A stretch of DNA of 64,000 bases from Paenibacillus alkaliterrae (lineage in GTDB: Bacteria > Bacillota > Bacilli > Paenibacillales > Paenibacillaceae), in NCBI RefSeq assembly GCF_021532375.1, contig NZ_JAKGAP010000016.1, positions 40,923 to 104,922 on the forward strand. The letters are read 5' to 3'. The notes beneath the pieces were generated by a model. It saw only the letters and a program-made list of their open reading frames with translations. It was not told the origin of the DNA and searched no databases. Within the stretch, counting starts at the first letter, position 1. Every line of letters starts with the position of its first letter. Both the position numbers and the translations under genes were made by a program. Below, in pieces: positions 62,002-64,000 of this stretch.

Positions 62002-62805
62002 TCACCTCATCATCTCTCTGATCCTGAGCAGGTCAGGCAAATTTCCCCGCACGCCGGAAAAATCGGTAAGCCAATGAATGGCTTCCAGATGATCGCCTAT
62101 GATTAAATCGCCGACGGGATCCAATCCCTTCTCCCTTCTTCTAACGCGGCTTCTATTTCTGAGACCGACTTGTATGAGGCGAGTTGCTTTTATGAGAAGT
62201 CCTCGTTGCGCGGCTATCGCTTGAGCTAATGGAGGAACAGCCAAATTCTCCGCCCCAATGATGTCAAGCGCTTTACGGCTAATCGCGTGCGGAATCGTTG
62301 TCATTGACGCTCCGTTCAAATCCATTCGGGATAAAATGGCATTCAGCGCATGCTTAGCCAATACAACACGGTGCACATTGGATACAGAGGTTATACCGTT
62401 ATAGCTGTTCAGCGCCACATCCACACCCTTCTCAACCGCTTTGACAAGCGGGATGAACTCTCTCACAGGAATGATGAAGTCGCCATCCAGGAACAATATA
62501 ATGTCGCCTTTCGCTTCCATCGCTCCTATGCTTCTTCCCACATCATGCCCCAGCGGATGATTGAACGTGATGACACGCGCACCTAAACGGGCAGCCGCTT
62601 CTTTGCTGCCGTCCGTTGTGCCGTTGGCGACCACAATCACTTCCGTATGCCGGTGAACCCGGTACGCTTGCCGAATCACCCCCGCCAGCGTTCGGACTTC
62701 GTTATATACAGGAATAATTACGGAAACCCTGGGAGTCTTCGAGCGGTTGTGATCCTGGACGCTGGAAACGTTTCGCTGGCTACTAGGCTTACGCTGTTTA
62801 CTCAA
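62002..62805 (-). CDS. Glycosyltransferase family 2, paralogue of its downstream neighbour
   Basis: 267 residues. A short basic leader (SKQRKPSSQRNVSS) precedes the GT2 fold (VSVIIPVYNEVRTLAGVIRQ, LGHDVGRSIGAMEAKGD, LFLDGDFIIPVREF). It ends KGLDPVGDLIIGDHLEAIHW, also seen in the neighbour. It starts at TTG 62805 with AGGAG upstream. It is the first gene of an operon of three glycosyltransferases plus the RmlC-like epimerase, and a sigma-K-like -10 (CATACAATA) lies 44 nt upstream. Confidence 0.86.
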   Translation of the reverse strand: MSKQRKPSSQRNVSSVQDHNRSKTPRVSVIIPVYNEVRTLAGVIRQAYRVHRHTEVIVVANGTTDGSKEAAARLGARVITFNHPLGHDVGRSIGAMEAKGDIILFLDGDFIIPVREFIPLVKAVEKGVDVALNSYNGITSVSNVHRVVLAKHALNAILSRMDLNGASMTTIPHAISRKALDIIGAENLAVPPLAQAIAAQRGLLIKATRLIQVGLRNRSRVRRREKGLDPVGDLIIGDHLEAIHWLTDFSGVRGNLPDLLRIREMMR

Positions 62806-62848
62806 CTTGTTCTCAACTCCTGTTCCATGTCGAATTACCAGCTCTTTC

Positions 62849-62857
62849 TATTGTATG
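62849..62857 (-). promoter_or_regulatory. Sigma-K-like -10 element (CATACAATA)
   Basis: Perfect CATANNNTA on the minus strand, 44 nt upstream of the TTG start at 62805. It is identical to the element at 55039-55047. An AC at the -35 spacing was not found. Confidence 0.45.
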
Positions 62858-63048
62858 TGAATCCGTTAATAGGGACAGGGCTTATGCTGGCGTATGGAAA
62901 AACAGGCATGGGAAAAGAAAAGAGCCCGCAGGCTCTTATGGTTTCATTAGCTCTGTCTATTTATCTCTCCAGAATAACACCTCCATAGGTAGGATTTACC
63001 TCTATCATACCTATATAGATTGGTAACCAATTGCTATGGATAACCCAA

Positions 63049-63076
63049 ACAAATTGCTCAAGATGCACATAAAATA
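63049..63076 (+). promoter_or_regulatory. Sigma-K promoter of the methyltransferase gene
   Basis: AC at 63049-63050, 17 nt, then CATAAAATA at 63068-63076, matching the full consensus AC-N17-CATANNNTA. It is 52 nt upstream of the ATG at 63129. Confidence 0.7.
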
Positions 63077-63128
63077 TTGGTAAATGACGGAATGTCATCA
63101 GTAGATGAACGGAAAGTGGGTATGAAAA

Positions 63129-63785
63129 ATGCGTAACCTCCATGATTATTTTTTTGCAAATAACAATCGGTTAATGCATAAATGGTTGCACTACTTCTAT
63201 ATTTATGAGCGTCATTTTGATCGGTTCGTTGGGAAGCAAGTCAATCTTATGGAAATCGGAGTGTTTCAAGGCGGATCGCTTCAAATGTGGAAACATTATC
63301 TCGGAGACCGTGCGACGATATACGGCGTTGACATTGACCCCAAAGTCAAATTACTCGAGGAAGAACGTATTCAAATTCTCATTGGAGACCAGGGAAATCG
63401 GGATTATTGGACGAATATCAAACCTTCCCTGCCCGTCTTTGATATCATTATCGACGACGGAGGACATAGTATGGATCAGCAACGCATTACTTTCGAAGAA
63501 ATGTTCCCGGTACTCTCACCACATGGTGTTTATGTTGTCGAAGACATGCATACAAGCTATTGGTCAGAGTACGGCGGCGGGTTCGAACACTCAGACAGCT
63601 TCATGGAATATTCCAAACGCTTGATCGACAAGCTGAACGCTTGGCATTCAAGGGATTCGCGACTGACGGTGGATAAATTTACTGAATCGGCTTGGTCGAT
63701 GAGCTACTACGATAGCATCCTCGTCATCGAAAAGAGACCTCGCGTACAGCCCTCGTCTGCAGTTACGGGTACTCCCTCTTGGTAA
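63129..63785 (+). CDS. Class I SAM-dependent methyltransferase (sugar O-methyltransferase-like)
   Basis: 218 residues. The SAM-binding motif I is NLMEIGVFQGGSLQMW near residue 40, motif II includes IYGVDIDP, and FDIIIDDGGHSMDQQ supplies the Asp/Asp/His set typical of CmcI and macrocin-O-methyltransferase-like enzymes that use a divalent metal. It probably methylates a sugar of the surface glycan, by analogy with O-methyl-rhamnose on BclA. It is divergent from the glycosyltransferase operon and has its own sigma-K promoter and terminator. Confidence 0.87.
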   Translation: MRNLHDYFFANNNRLMHKWLHYFYIYERHFDRFVGKQVNLMEIGVFQGGSLQMWKHYLGDRATIYGVDIDPKVKLLEEERIQILIGDQGNRDYWTNIKPSLPVFDIIIDDGGHSMDQQRITFEEMFPVLSPHGVYVVEDMHTSYWSEYGGGFEHSDSFMEYSKRLIDKLNAWHSRDSRLTVDKFTESAWSMSYYDSILVIEKRPRVQPSSAVTGTPSW

Positions 63786-63866
63786 ACAAAGATTAGACAC
63801 AGTCCTAAAAACCTGTACGAAGCTATATACAAATCACTGAAATCCTTCAGACTTATTCGATAATCT

Positions 63867-63889
63867 AGACGCCCGAAGTTTGGGCGTCT
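63867..63889 (+). terminator. Rho-independent terminator after the methyltransferase gene
   Basis: AGACGCCC/GGGCGTCT forms an 8-bp stem with a 7-nt loop, followed by TTCTTTTGATTTTT. It is about 80 nt after the stop codon. Confidence 0.88.
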
Positions 63890-64000
63890 TTCTTTTGATT
63901 TTTCAGGCTATTCGCAGTTTAGCATGGGTTGTGTAAATCTATAAAACTTGGACAAGGGAATCGTATTCAGTTCAAATCGCTAGATTGTTCTCCACCTGAT

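Larger units (their letters stand above)
62806..63128. other. Divergent promoter region between the GT operon and the methyltransferase
   Basis: Holds the sigma-K-like elements for both directions. It also holds a 6-bp hairpin AGAGCC-CGCA-GGCTCT (about 62920-62936) with T residues on the minus strand whose role is unclear, since no minus-strand gene ends there. No gene is supported. Confidence 0.6.

Noticed and set aside
62647..62988. 113-codon plus-strand frame across the start of a GT2 gene
   Set aside because: It overlaps a well-supported minus-strand gene and its promoter and shows no protein-like conservation or start site.

Overview
The window reads as a chromosomal segment of a spore-forming, carbohydrate-scavenging Firmicute, most likely Paenibacillus or a close relative. 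The reasons are strong AGGAGG-type ribosome sites with frequent TTG starts, YesM/YesN-type two-component systems beside family-1 sugar ABC transporters, a GerE orthologue, a YhcN/YlaJ sporulation lipoprotein, and moderate GC. No rRNA, tRNA, CRISPR array or intact transposase was seen. Almost every gene lies on the minus strand.

Region 1 (1-6.8 kb) is an oligopeptide/oligosaccharide-type ABC importer (ATPase cut by the window edge, two permeases, family-5 binding lipoprotein). Upstream lie an AraC regulator and a divergent phytanoyl-CoA-dioxygenase-like oxygenase. A good catabolite-repression (cre) match precedes the binding-protein gene. Region 2 (6.9-21.9 kb) is a long operon-like array: YesM/YesN sensor and regulator, sugar-type SBP and two permeases, three Gfo/Idh/MocA oxidoreductases, a TIM-barrel isomerase/epimerase, two sulfatase-fold hydrolases, an APS-kinase-like enzyme and an ASRT-family small protein. 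Both sulfatase-fold proteins carry threonine where formylglycine sulfatases have Cys/Ser, so they may be phospho- rather than sulfo-hydrolases.

Region 3 (22.4-29.4 kb) looks like amide/peptide salvage: pyroglutamyl peptidase, two tandem amidohydrolases, an SgrR-like regulator fused to a peptide-binding domain, an M24 peptidase and an XRE-cupin regulator. Two near-identical forked terminators bound part of it. Region 4 (29.5-40.5 kb) is a polysaccharide-use locus: GH127, LplB/LplC-like permeases, an SBP, a 918-residue DUF5695-like protein, an AraC regulator and a truncated second GH127. Region 5 (40.5-41.7 kb) is gene debris.

Region 6 (41.7-63.8 kb) is the most distinctive part and probably a spore-surface glycosylation locus. 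It holds GerE, nine glycosyltransferases (one a PMT/discoidin fusion), a UDP-sugar dehydrogenase, an RmlC-like epimerase, a class I methyltransferase, a sporulation lipoprotein, four small uncharacterised proteins and a 1451-residue protein made of about 120 decapeptide repeats. Good sigma-K promoter matches (AC-N16/17-CATANNNTA) precede gerE, the dehydrogenase/glycosyltransferase pair and the methyltransferase, and -10-only matches precede others. I infer that this region builds and glycosylates a filamentous spore-surface protein, by analogy with BclA but with a different, non-collagen repeat.
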